Notes: generated from the sequence alone by a model not told the origin. DNA of 18,204 nt from Clostridiaceae bacterium (GCA_012511185.1 JAAZGN010000032.1:1-18204), one strand, 5' to 3'; numbered from the stretch's first letter, positions 1-8,394 are shown. Translations and numbers: made by a program.

Positions 1-1198
1 ATACTTTGTCGTATACAGCCGCCTCCATCTGCGACGCCAGAAAGCGGTTCCAAATCATCTCATAGAGGCGGTATTGATCATTGGACAAGTGAGCCTTTAC
101 GCGCGCGGGGGGCAGGTCAAAGTGGGATGGCCGGATCGCTTCATGGGCGTCCTGGGCCTTGTTCCTGTTTTTATAGAAGGGTGGTTTGGCGGGAAGATAC
201 GGATCACCGTAAACCTCCTTAATCAATTCACGCGCTGAACGGACTGCCTCGGGGGAAACGCGAACTGAATCCGTGCGGATGTAAGTGACAAGCGCCGTTT
301 GTCCCAATCCTCCAAGCACAATTCCTTCATAGAGATTTTGGGCAGCCATCATGGTGCGTTTCGCTGTGAAACCCATGGTCCGTGACGCGCTTTGCTGCAG
401 CGTGCTGGTGGTGAAGGGCGCGTAGGGCCTGCGCCTGCGCTTACTTTTTTTAACTTCGTCAACGACATAATCCCTTCCCTTCAAGGATTCCAAGAGTTGA
501 TCCAGTTCGTCTTTGGATCGGATGGTGACACGTGAAACACGACCGCTCTTTTTTCGCCCGTGATAAAGTGCAGCAAAAGGAGGCTCTTGTTCCGTTTTCG
601 ACAGAAAGGCCCGAACCTTCCAGTACTCCTGGGGAACGAAAGCTTCAATTTCACGCTCACGAAGGACGATCAGCCTTGTCGCAACCGATTGTACCCGTCC
701 GGCCGACAATCCTTTCCTGATCTTCTGCCACAGAAAGGGGCTCAGTTCATAGCCAACCAGGCGGTCAAGAATGCGGCGTGACTGCTGGGCATTGACCAGG
801 TTCTCATTGATCGGTCGCGGATCCTTGATTGCCTGGCTCACCGCCTTGCCTGTGATTTCGTTGAAGACAATGCGGTTCGGACTTTGCGTATCAACTTTCA
901 GAAGTTGCGCCAGGTGCCAGGCGATGGCCTCCCCTTCGCGGTCAGGGTCAGTTGCAAGCAGGACGCGATCCGCCTGAAGCGAGGCATTTTTCAAGTCCCG
1001 GACGACCTTGTCCTTGCCCGGCAGCGTCAAATACATGGGTTTGAAGGCATTATTAATGTCAACACCGATGGTCGAAGCCGGCAAGTCCCGGATATGGCCG
1101 ACCGAAGCCCGGACATCGTAGTCCTTGCCCAGGTAGCGGGCGATCGTTCTTGCCTTGGCGGGTGACTCGACCACGACCAGTGTTTTTTCCATAAACAT
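1..1198 (-). CDS. topA: DNA topoisomerase I (type IA), 3' end outside window
   Basis: Relaxes negatively supercoiled DNA by single-strand passage. About 399 codons are visible and the frame stays open to the left edge, so the C-terminal part, including any zinc fingers, is missing. Visible in order: a Toprim domain with the acidic residue in LVVVESPAKA (E11) and the DPDREGE motif (residues 84-90, Mg binding); LSAGRVQSVATRLIV of the type IA core; and TYIRTDS with the catalytic tyrosine at residue 306, the family's nucleophile position. The later motif QDAHEAIRPS is also present. I start at ATG 1198 because GAGG lies 5-6 bases upstream; a second in-frame ATG at 1192 is possible. It lies 65 bases after dprA and has its own promoter in that gap. 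The order comM-dprA-topA is common in Bacillota. Confidence 0.97.
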   Translation of the reverse strand, partial: MFMEKTLVVVESPAKARTIARYLGKDYDVRASVGHIRDLPASTIGVDINNAFKPMYLTLPGKDKVVRDLKNASLQADRVLLATDPDREGEAIAWHLAQLLKVDTQSPNRIVFNEITGKAVSQAIKDPRPINENLVNAQQSRRILDRLVGYELSPFLWQKIRKGLSAGRVQSVATRLIVLREREIEAFVPQEYWKVRAFLSKTEQEPPFAALYHGRKKSGRVSRVTIRSKDELDQLLESLKGRDYVVDEVKKSKRRRRPYAPFTTSTLQQSASRTMGFTAKRTMMAAQNLYEGIVLGGLGQTALVTYIRTDSVRVSPEAVRSARELIKEVYGDPYLPAKPPFYKNRNKAQDAHEAIRPSHFDLPPARVKAHLSNDQYRLYEMIWNRFLASQMEAAVYDKV

Positions 1199-1226
1199 CG
1201 TTTTCCTCTAATACTGAATTCGTATC

Positions 1227-1257
1227 ATTATATATAGGAGAACAGGGTATCTGTCAA
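1227..1257 (-). promoter_or_regulatory. Sigma-A-type promoter of topA
   Basis: On the minus strand, a perfect -35 TTGACA (1252-1257) is followed by an AT-rich block holding TATATA (1229-1234, spacer 17) and TATAAT (1227-1232, spacer 19). Transcription would begin around 1220, about 20 bases before the topA ATG. The -35 lies 6 bases past the dprA stop. This suggests topA can be expressed independently of the competence genes upstream. Seen directly as sequence matches; activity is inferred. Confidence 0.8.
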
Positions 1258-1263
1258 AAACAA

Positions 1264-2367
1264 CTACTTCGTCCCGCAGTCACAGATTGTGTAAAGGCCG
1301 CGATTCATCCTGACTAAACCACTCTTTGTCAGGCTGGCAAGGAGACAAAGTACCCGGCCCCTTTCAAGGCCGGAGGCCTCAGCAAGGCTGGTCAGTGTGC
1401 GGGGTGTATTGTCGAGCGCTTCCAGAATAAGCAGACCCTCACCTGACAGCTGATGGCGCGAAAAGGACACCATTTCAGTCTCTTGCTGATCGCCGTCAGT
1501 CTTGTGAAAGGCGGCGGGGGGCAAATGGGGAATGTCATCCGTATCCTGTACCAGGATCGCGCCATCCCTGATGAGATTATGGCAACTCCTGCTGCTGCCG
1601 GAGAGAATCGATCCGGGCACAGCCAGCACATCGCGGCCGTAGTCACCGGCAAAGCCGGCCGTAATCAGTGTTCCGCTCGACCCGGAAGCTTCCGTCACCA
1701 GTACGGCGTCACAAAGGCCGGCCAAAATTCTGTTCCGGGCAGGAAAATAGTTTCGGCGCGGCGCGGTACCCGGTGTAAATTCCGTAATAAGGGCGCCGCT
1801 TTCTTCAATTTCGGCAAAGAGAGCTTTGTGCTCAGGCGGGTAAGTCACGCCCAGACCGTTTCCCAGTACCGCGAAGCTGGTCCCGCCTTTTTTCAGTGCT
1901 GTGCGGTGAGCAAGGGCATCAATCCCTCTCGCGCCGCCCGAAACGACCGGTACCCCCCTTTCGGCGATGACGGCCGTCAGTTTTTTGGTCACTTCGATGC
2001 CATAGGCGGAAGGTCTGCGCGAACCGATCACAGCGATGACTGACGGGCTGTTGATGGCTGCCTTGTTCATACCGCTTACAAAGAGGATGGCTGGAGGCAG
2101 GCTGATATGCCTTAATCTTTCAGGGTAGTTGACGTCAGCCAGCGTGATCGCCTCCCAGGAGGCGGGATAGGAGCGTCGTCTCTGCCGATCCGCTTCTTCT
2201 TTGATGCCATGGATCAGGACAGCCGGCGCATTCCCGCACGATTCCAAATACTCCATGATCCGCCCGATTCCCCCCGCCTCCTGGAGCAACTTCCCCCGCA
2301 CACCATTACCAATTCCCAGGCGGCTACATACTGTGGTAAAGCTGATGGCAAGCTGCAGGCCCGTCAT
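1264..2367 (-). CDS. dprA: DNA processing protein DprA (DNA-protecting, RecA loader)
   Basis: DprA/Smf binds incoming single-stranded DNA during natural transformation and loads RecA. The protein is 367 residues. An N-terminal helical domain (about 1-75) is followed by the Rossmann-like DNA-binding core: IGSRRP (about 114-119), SGGARGID (143-150), PRRNYFPARNRI (203-214) and TEASGSSGTLITA (225-237), all family signatures. A winged-helix tail (about 305-360) ends the protein. The frame is open to 2445, but the upstream 26 residues overlap comM and do not resemble DprA. The start at ATG 2367 gives a normal N-terminus (MTGLQLAISF), has GGTGG 7-11 bases upstream, and overlaps the comM stop as ATGA, which implies translational coupling. 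Confidence 0.96.
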   Translation of the reverse strand: MTGLQLAISFTTVCSRLGIGNGVRGKLLQEAGGIGRIMEYLESCGNAPAVLIHGIKEEADRQRRRSYPASWEAITLADVNYPERLRHISLPPAILFVSGMNKAAINSPSVIAVIGSRRPSAYGIEVTKKLTAVIAERGVPVVSGGARGIDALAHRTALKKGGTSFAVLGNGLGVTYPPEHKALFAEIEESGALITEFTPGTAPRRNYFPARNRILAGLCDAVLVTEASGSSGTLITAGFAGDYGRDVLAVPGSILSGSSRSCHNLIRDGAILVQDTDDIPHLPPAAFHKTDGDQQETEMVSFSRHQLSGEGLLILEALDNTPRTLTSLAEASGLERGRVLCLLASLTKSGLVRMNRGLYTICDCGTK

Positions 2368-3938
2368 AACTGATCCACCGGGACAGGCCAGGGCATGGGA
2401 GCCTTGTAATGGAAAGCCTCGGCGATGTCTTCTTTTATGATCCATTCGCGCCGCTCCAGATCGGCCATGGTCCGGGCGACGCGGATCATGGAATAAAAGG
2501 ATCTTGCCGTCATCAAAGAGGCATCTGCCAAGCCGGCCGCGAACTGTCGGACACTGTTTCCGACCCGGAAATAGTCAAGCGGCTTGTCTGTCCTGACTCT
2601 GCTGTTATGAAAGGGACCCGGCCCCAAGGCTTGTGCCCTTTTTCTTTGCATCTGCCAGGCTGCCGCTACATCAGCCCGGATGCGGTCCTGATCCGGCCTG
2701 TCTCTTAGTTCATCCCTTTTCCCCATCAGGCTGGCTGCCTCAACCCTGGTCAGCATGGCGGTAAGATCGAAACGGTCAAAGAGCGGTCCGCTGATCCTTG
2801 ACAGATGGCGCCTGATTGTGCTGTCCTGGCAGCGGCAGCGACTCCCCGCTTCCAGCAGCAGGCCGCAACGGCAGGGATTGCAGGCAGCTACCAGCAAAAA
2901 GTCTGCGGGAAAGGCCATCTTCCAGCCTGCCCGCGCCAAACGTATCTCCTGCGATTCGACCGGTTCGCGCAGGGCATCCAGGACACGAGGGTTCATCTCC
3001 GTCACTTCATCGAGAAAGAGAACACCACGGTGTGCAAGTGTGCATTCACCCGCAAGAGGGATGGTACCGCCGCCAACCAGGGCGGATACCGTAATGCTGT
3101 GGTGAGTATGGCGAAAGGGACGCTCCAGGCTGAGGACAGCCAAAGTCCCCGCTTTGCCCGCAGCACTTTTTACGCGCAATACTTCCAGTATTTCCCTGTC
3201 ACCCAGCGGTGGCAGCAATCCCGGGACGATGGACGCAAGCAAGGTCTTGCCGCAACCCGGCGCCCCCATCATGAGGAGCGGATGCCAGCCGGCCGCTGCG
3301 ATGATGCAGGCACGCAGACCCTCCTCCTGGCCCAGGACTTGTTCGGATCGTCCGGCAGCTGCTGTGACAGTCTGTTCTTGCCGGATGTTTTCCGGGAGGG
3401 GTCTCCCGTTTTTTATTCCCGAGAACCGATGCACAGCTTCTTTTAGATCACCGACACCGTCGTATTCAATGGCATCAACCAATCGGGCCTCCCCTTCGCT
3501 CTCCCGCGGCCCGACGACATAGCGCACCCCGGCCTCGCGCAGGGCAAGCAGTCGGCTCAGCATCCCATTGACCGGTTTGACTCTTCCATCAAGCGAGAGT
3601 TCACCCAAGTAAGCGGAAGGTGGATAATCCGCGGGGCGCGTTGCCTGTGACGAAGCAGCCAGGATGGCAAGAGCCAGTGGCAAATCAAAGGCGCTCCCCT
3701 GTTTGGGCATGGCAGCGGGAGCATAGCTTGCGATGACCCGTCCCTTGGGAAACCGATAGCCGCTGTTGCTGATGGCAGCGCGCACCCGGCCGCGGGATTC
3801 GCGGATGGCAGGGTCCCCCCTCCCCGATATTTCAAATTGAGGGAGCCCCGCCAGGATGGAGACCTCAATCTCAAGGGGAAGGCCGTCCAGGCCGGTCAAG
3901 GCACAGGATACGACCTGGTAGTAGTAAGTGGCTCGCAT
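2364..3938 (-). CDS. comM: YifB/ComM family Mg-chelatase-like AAA+ ATPase
   Basis: In transformable bacteria ComM is a hexameric helicase that promotes branch migration during DNA integration. In many Bacillota the role of the homologue is inferred only. From ATG 3938 it has 524 residues. The N-terminal ChlI-like fold starts VVSCALTGLDGLPLEIEVSI; the ATPase domain has Walker A GAPGCGKT (K231) and Walker B VLFLDEVTEM; AACNPCRCG and the later RCRC pair match the cysteine-bearing stretch of YifB; a C-terminal Mg-chelatase helical region follows. The start is uncertain: the frame is open to TTG 3992, with ATGs at 3989 and 3974, and none has a strong ribosome site. I chose 3938 because family members begin a few residues before this region. 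It is translationally coupled to dprA. Confidence 0.94.
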   Translation of the reverse strand: MRATYYYQVVSCALTGLDGLPLEIEVSILAGLPQFEISGRGDPAIRESRGRVRAAISNSGYRFPKGRVIASYAPAAMPKQGSAFDLPLALAILAASSQATRPADYPPSAYLGELSLDGRVKPVNGMLSRLLALREAGVRYVVGPRESEGEARLVDAIEYDGVGDLKEAVHRFSGIKNGRPLPENIRQEQTVTAAAGRSEQVLGQEEGLRACIIAAAGWHPLLMMGAPGCGKTLLASIVPGLLPPLGDREILEVLRVKSAAGKAGTLAVLSLERPFRHTHHSITVSALVGGGTIPLAGECTLAHRGVLFLDEVTEMNPRVLDALREPVESQEIRLARAGWKMAFPADFLLVAACNPCRCGLLLEAGSRCRCQDSTIRRHLSRISGPLFDRFDLTAMLTRVEAASLMGKRDELRDRPDQDRIRADVAAAWQMQRKRAQALGPGPFHNSRVRTDKPLDYFRVGNSVRQFAAGLADASLMTARSFYSMIRVARTMADLERREWIIKEDIAEAFHYKAPMPWPVPVDQL

Positions 3939-4036
3939 AAAGCCATTGTTGATATCCCTGCCCGTGAATGGCATGCCTTTTTTTGACATCAAAGTGCGCT
4001 TTCAGCCAAATCGGCATCAATCATGCCCCCCTTTGA

Positions 4037-4045
4037 TGCTATGAT
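4037..4045 (+). promoter_or_regulatory. Extended -10 promoter candidate for ychF
   Basis: TG-C-TATGAT (TG at 4037-4038, hexamer 4040-4045) is an extended -10 element. The 17-base-spaced -35 position (4017-4022) shows no useful match, as expected for extended -10 promoters. The predicted transcript start near 4052 leaves a leader of about 30 bases with AGGAAG (4070-4075) before the ATG at 4084. The element lies in the divergent gap between comM and ychF. I found no convincing promoter for comM in the same gap. Confidence 0.5.
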
Positions 4046-4083
4046 GATGTTGACAGCTGGCACGGTGACAGGAAGAAAGCGTC

Positions 4084-5166
4084 ATGAAAATCGGGATTGC
4101 AGGACTTCCAAATGTTGGAAAAAGCACCTTATTTAATGCCCTGACGGGCGCCGGGGCCCTGGTTGCCAATTATCCTTTTGCCACCATCCATCCTAATGTG
4201 GGACTTGTCCCCGTACCGGATCAACGGCTGAATGAACTGGCCGGGATTATGGGTCCGGAAAAAGTCATCCCTGCGACAGTGGAATTCGTCGATATCGCGG
4301 GCCTTGTCAAGGGGGCGAGCCGCGGGGAAGGCTTGGGAAATCAGTTCCTTTCACACATCCGGGAAGTGGACGCCATCCTGCATGTGGTCCGTTGCTTCGA
4401 GGATGAATCCATTGCCCACTCCAACCCCTCCATTGACCCTGTGCAAGATTTTCGAACAGTCGAGATTGAACTCATCCTGGCTGATCTGGCCCAGCTGGAA
4501 AAACGACAGGCAAGGGTTGCCAAGTCCGCCAAAAGCCACGCACCCGCGCTGCTGGCCGAGCTCGCCTTGATCGGACGGCTCATGGAACACCTGAACAATG
4601 AAAATGCAGCCCGAAGCTTTGAGGTAAACCAGGCCGAAACCGCATTGCTGGATCAGTACAGCCTTCTTACAAGAAAACCAGTCATGATCGTCGCCAATAT
4701 CAAGGATCTGGAAGACTGTAGCGCAAAGCTGGAGGCACTGGAAGATTTCCTGGGGGCTGAAGACATTCCGGTGCTCACGGTCGCCGCCGATGTTGAAGCC
4801 GACCTTGCGGAACTTCCTGACCAGGAACAAAAACTCTTCCGGCAAGAATTGGGATTGCCGGAAAGCAGCTTGAACCGAGTCATCCGCCAGGCCTACCGGA
4901 CGCTTGACCAGATCTCTTTCTTCACCAGCAATGAAAAGGAGGTGCGGGCCTGGACAGTCAGGCAGGGTACCACGGCACCCAAGGCAGCAGGAGTCATCCA
5001 CACGGACTTTGAGCGCGGTTTTATCCGTGCTGAGGTCATTCCCTTTGATCTTCTGAAAAAGGCAGGCTCTCTTGCCGTAGCCCGCGAACAGGGACTGGTC
5101 CGTTCCGAGGGCAAGGCATACACCATAAGTGACGGCGATTACATCACCTTCCGATTCAACCTTTAA
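4084..5166 (+). CDS. ychF: Redox-regulated/ribosome-binding ATPase YchF
   Basis: YchF is an Obg-related P-loop protein that prefers ATP over GTP and associates with ribosomes. The 360-residue length is normal. Visible motifs: G1 GLPNVGKST (residues 7-15), G3 DIAGLVKGAS with the YchF-typical continuation RGEGLGNQFL, a central coiled-coil insertion (about 130-200), the altered G4 region VANIKD in place of NKxD (loss of NKxD underlies the nucleotide preference of this family), and a C-terminal TGS domain with VRAWTV, AAGVIHTDFERGFIRAEV and YTISDGDYITFRFNL. AGGAAG lies about 8 bases upstream of the ATG. It is the only plus-strand gene in the left half. Its stop overlaps the stop of coaE by 4 bases, so the two transcripts must converge. 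Confidence 0.98.
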   Translation: MKIGIAGLPNVGKSTLFNALTGAGALVANYPFATIHPNVGLVPVPDQRLNELAGIMGPEKVIPATVEFVDIAGLVKGASRGEGLGNQFLSHIREVDAILHVVRCFEDESIAHSNPSIDPVQDFRTVEIELILADLAQLEKRQARVAKSAKSHAPALLAELALIGRLMEHLNNENAARSFEVNQAETALLDQYSLLTRKPVMIVANIKDLEDCSAKLEALEDFLGAEDIPVLTVAADVEADLAELPDQEQKLFRQELGLPESSLNRVIRQAYRTLDQISFFTSNEKEVRAWTVRQGTTAPKAAGVIHTDFERGFIRAEVIPFDLLKKAGSLAVAREQGLVRSEGKAYTISDGDYITFRFNL

Positions 5167-5795
5167 CCCGGTGCACTGGCAAGGCCGGGCACCTGGATGC
5201 CCCGTTGGCCCAGTTCATCCCTCAGCAATTGGAGTACCCGGTCTTCCAGTTCGATCAGGCTGCCGTTATTGTCGATCTCGTGCACAGCCAGGGCGCCGTA
5301 TTCCTCACGGGTCATCTGAACCAACATGCGGCGCTCCGCCTCGGCTTCGTCCATACCACGTCGCTGCAGTCTTTTAAGGCGAAGATCCCTGCTTGAATTG
5401 ACCGCCCAAACCTGATCACAGACGTCGAGAAAACCACGCTTGACCGGCAGGGGTACATCCAGAGCTATGACTTTGGTCTTATTTCGCCGCGCCTGCTCAA
5501 GCTTTTCATCCATGGCCCGGATCACATCTTCATGGATGATGGCGCTCAAGGTATCGAGAAAGCGTTTGTTTGTAAAAGCCAGGGAAGCAACCCGCTCCCG
5601 GTCAAGGGCACCATCCGCATCAAGTAAATCACTGCCGAGGGCTTGCGCTATTTTCCCGGTCGTCCCGCCCGCGGACAAGGTCAGCTCGTGGGCAATGGCG
5701 TCAGCATCGATAACAGGAATGCCCACCGCACGCAAAATCGAGGCGACCGTGCTCTTGCCTGTACCGATCCCGCCCGTGATACCCAGGACAAACAT
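5163..5795 (-). CDS. coaE: Dephospho-CoA kinase
   Basis: Phosphorylates the ribose 3'-OH of dephospho-CoA, the last step of coenzyme A synthesis. The 210 residues match family length. The P-loop GITGGIGTGKST (residues 5-16) and VIDADAIAHEL (substrate region, about 32-42) are clear, as is the late IDNNGS motif. Several positions usually conserved deviate: the PLLFE stretch reads PLPVKRG, and the lysine that usually follows the QM motif is tyrosine in QMTREEYGAL. The fold assignment is safe; full activity is inferred. It starts one base after the polA stop, so the two are co-transcribed. In Bacillus, polA and coaE flank mutM; here mutM is absent between them. Confidence 0.93.
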   Translation of the reverse strand: MFVLGITGGIGTGKSTVASILRAVGIPVIDADAIAHELTLSAGGTTGKIAQALGSDLLDADGALDRERVASLAFTNKRFLDTLSAIIHEDVIRAMDEKLEQARRNKTKVIALDVPLPVKRGFLDVCDQVWAVNSSRDLRLKRLQRRGMDEAEAERRMLVQMTREEYGALAVHEIDNNGSLIELEDRVLQLLRDELGQRGIQVPGLASAPG

Positions 5796-5796
5796 G

Positions 5797-8388
5797 CTAT
5801 TTCAAGTCCCCCCAGGTCCTGCCGATCTTTGTCCCGGCCAGCAACGGAACCGATAACTTCATAGCATCCTCCATCTTTTCCTTGAGGATCTTCGCCGCAA
5901 GCACCGCATCCTTTTCCGCCACTTCCAGAACCAATTCATCATGAACCTGCAGGATGATGGCAGCGTCAAGCTTTTCCTGCCTGATTGCCTGGTGGACATC
6001 AACCATGGCAATCTTGATCAGGTCTGCTGCGGTGCCCTGGACAGGCGCGTTCATGGCTGCCCGCATTCCGAAATTGTAGGTATTGCGGTTTTGCGATTGT
6101 AACTCAGGCACATACCGTCTGCGGTGGAAGAGTGTCTCGACATAGCCCAGGGTTTTGGCCGACTCCCCCTGCTCTTTGAGCCAGGCTTCGACACGGGGGT
6201 ATTTGGCGTGATAGCGCTCGATCAGCCGCCTTGCTTCCTGAATTGAAATATCCTGGTCGCGTGAAAGGCCAAAATCGGAAATGCCGTAAGTGATGCTGAA
6301 GTTAACCGTTATCGCTACCGAACGCTCTGCAGCTGTAATCAGGGATTCATCCTTGCCGTAAAAGGAAGAGGCGGTGACCAGATGGACGTCTCTTCCCTCC
6401 CGGAAAGCGCGGGTCAATTCCTGGTCACCGGACAGGTGGGCAAGAAGGCGGAGCTCAATCTGGCTGTAATCCGCCCCGACCAGGACATAGCCGGGCGGTG
6501 CGATGAAGAGTTCCCGGATCCGGCTTCCGCGTTCAGTGCGCACGGGGATATTTTGCAGGTTGGGGTTTGAGCTCGATAATCTTCCCGTCGTCACAACCGT
6601 CTGGTTGTATGAAGTATGGACACGCCCGTCTTCGGCAATCTCCTTTTTCAAGCCTTCAAGGAAGGTGCCCCTCAGCTTGGAAAGCTCCCTGTATTCGAGG
6701 ATGTTGTTAATGAGTGGATGGTAGCCTTTGAGCCGCTCCAACTCATCGGCGGCTGTGCTGTACTTCCCCGTCGAACTCTTGCGGCCTGTTGGCAGTTTCA
6801 AATCTGTATACAGGACCTCGGCAAGCTGTTGGGGTGAGTTGACATTAAAAGGACGGCCCGCGTCACGATAAATCGATCTTTCCAACTCTTCCAGTTCTTC
6901 CGCCATCTTTGCAGACGCGCGATCAAGCGCCTCAGAGTCAATTAGGACACCTTTGAGCTCCATGTCTGCCAGAATACCTACCAGCCGCGTCTCGACCTGA
7001 TAGAGGCGATCCAGCGCCCTTATACGGATGGCTTCAAGCTGCTTTTTGCGGGCGGAGGGTAGCTGCAGGGCCAGGCATCTGAGTTGATCGACATCGCCGT
7101 TTTGAACCGGCAACCCATCCGGAGGAGTTCTGAAAGAGTCACCGAGTATGGCGCGCAGCGCGTACTCCATGTCATCTCCCCGTCCCAGCTGGTTGAGCAG
7201 ATAGGAGGCGATCATCAGGTCATGAACGAAACGGTCGGGCGCGCGAAAGCCTAGGGCCCGCAACTGTGCTTTTAAATCCCAGGTGACGAAAGGACCTACA
7301 TTATCTTGAAGGAGCTGGAACAGATCATCCGGATTATCAATCCCCGTACAGGCCTTGGAGTTTGCCAGGACACCCGGACGGCCGGAGGCAGGCAGGAAAA
7401 AAGCAAGGTCCTTTTCCTGGCCTGCCGCCTCGAGCAGTTCCTGGACGGATCCATGGACGAAGCATTCAAGCGGCAGAACCTTCGGGCTGTCTTCTTGTTT
7501 CAGCTCGAAGCGCTCAATCAGGGAGCGGAAATCAAGCCGGGTTAGAAGTGACAAGAGCGCCTCCCCGTCGAAGCACCTTTCGATCTCCGAATCGATCAGG
7601 CGGTCGGCACCGGGAAGCGGTACATCCAGGCGGATGGATGACAGTTCATGGGAAAGATAAGCAGACTCTCTGCCCGCTTCCAGGTTTTTTAGAAGAGCCC
7701 CCTTTTGCTGGTCGAGGTGTCGGTAGACATTATCGAGCGTTCCATAGGTCTTGATCAGCTGAAAGGCCGTCTTTGGACCGACACCTTTGACACCGGGAAT
7801 ATTATCCGAGGAATCTCCCATCAGCGCTTTGACATCGACCCATTGCCGGGGTGAGACACCAAATTCCTCCAACATCGATTCTGGCGATACAGTTTCGCTT
7901 ATGGAACCTGTTTTTTGCGTGGTCACAAGAACGACCGAGGTCCGGTCTGACACAAGCTGCAGGGTATCACGGTCTCCAGAGACGATGTAGACGCGCATGC
8001 CCTTCTCCTCGCCGATTCGTGCCATGGTGCCAATCAGGTCGTCGGCTTCATAGGAGCTGAGGCCGACAGGTTGAAAGCCCAGTGCCTCAAGCAGGTCGCG
8101 CGCCACCGGTAACTGACGGGTGAGATCTTCGGGGGTGGGTCCCCTGCCCGCCTTGTACAAATCGTATTTTTCATGGCGGAAGGTATCACCCGGCATGTCC
8201 ATGGCAGAGACGATGTGGGTCGGATTCAGATCCTCCCGGTATTTGAGGATCATGTTGAGAAAGGCGTAAAGCGCGCCCGTGGGAAAACCATCCGGCGCCG
8301 TGAGCTGCTTCCTCCCAATCATTCCGTAATAGGCACGGTTCATGAGACTGTGAACGTCGAAGAGTAGTAATATTTCTTGATTGGACAA
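5797..8388 (-). CDS. polA: DNA polymerase I (5' nuclease + degenerate exo + polymerase)
   Basis: Fills gaps and removes RNA primers in replication and repair. It has 863 residues. The FEN-type 5' nuclease (about 1-290) retains YEADDLIGT, SGDRDTLQLV and ALMGDSSDNIPG. The middle 3'-5' exonuclease-like domain (about 315-470) lacks the DxE motif, so proofreading is probably absent, as in Bacillus and Thermus enzymes. The polymerase domain has motif A DYSQIELR (D640), motif C QVHDELVLEV (H816-D817-E818) and QGTAADLIK. In motif B the sequence is RSVAITVNFSITYG: the arginine (R689), phenylalanine (F697) and tyrosine (Y701) are kept, but the catalytic lysine (E. coli K758) is I693, codon ATA at 6310-6312. 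The start is TTG 8388 with AAGGAG six bases upstream. It follows the CapD-like gene by 20 bases. Confidence 0.97.
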   Translation of the reverse strand: MSNQEILLLFDVHSLMNRAYYGMIGRKQLTAPDGFPTGALYAFLNMILKYREDLNPTHIVSAMDMPGDTFRHEKYDLYKAGRGPTPEDLTRQLPVARDLLEALGFQPVGLSSYEADDLIGTMARIGEEKGMRVYIVSGDRDTLQLVSDRTSVVLVTTQKTGSISETVSPESMLEEFGVSPRQWVDVKALMGDSSDNIPGVKGVGPKTAFQLIKTYGTLDNVYRHLDQQKGALLKNLEAGRESAYLSHELSSIRLDVPLPGADRLIDSEIERCFDGEALLSLLTRLDFRSLIERFELKQEDSPKVLPLECFVHGSVQELLEAAGQEKDLAFFLPASGRPGVLANSKACTGIDNPDDLFQLLQDNVGPFVTWDLKAQLRALGFRAPDRFVHDLMIASYLLNQLGRGDDMEYALRAILGDSFRTPPDGLPVQNGDVDQLRCLALQLPSARKKQLEAIRIRALDRLYQVETRLVGILADMELKGVLIDSEALDRASAKMAEELEELERSIYRDAGRPFNVNSPQQLAEVLYTDLKLPTGRKSSTGKYSTAADELERLKGYHPLINNILEYRELSKLRGTFLEGLKKEIAEDGRVHTSYNQTVVTTGRLSSSNPNLQNIPVRTERGSRIRELFIAPPGYVLVGADYSQIELRLLAHLSGDQELTRAFREGRDVHLVTASSFYGKDESLITAAERSVAITVNFSITYGISDFGLSRDQDISIQEARRLIERYHAKYPRVEAWLKEQGESAKTLGYVETLFHRRRYVPELQSQNRNTYNFGMRAAMNAPVQGTAADLIKIAMVDVHQAIRQEKLDAAIILQVHDELVLEVAEKDAVLAAKILKEKMEDAMKLSVPLLAGTKIGRTWGDLK

Positions 8389-8394
8389 AGCGGT

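Noticed and set aside
1453..2043. 196-residue plus-strand open frame inside dprA
   Set aside because: Antisense to the DprA core, which is conserved in the other strand's frame.
2368..2445. 26-residue N-terminal extension of DprA
   Set aside because: Overlaps the end of comM, is unlike DprA N-termini, and the ATG at 2367 has ribosome site and coupling evidence.
2805..3446. 213-residue plus-strand open frame inside comM
   Set aside because: Antisense to the ATPase domain of comM; low-complexity composition typical of a shadow frame.
5797..5799. General reassignment of UAG as a sense codon to explain the interrupted CapD-like gene
   Set aside because: polA ends in TAG exactly where the protein should end and just before the coaE ATG, so UAG is used as a stop here.
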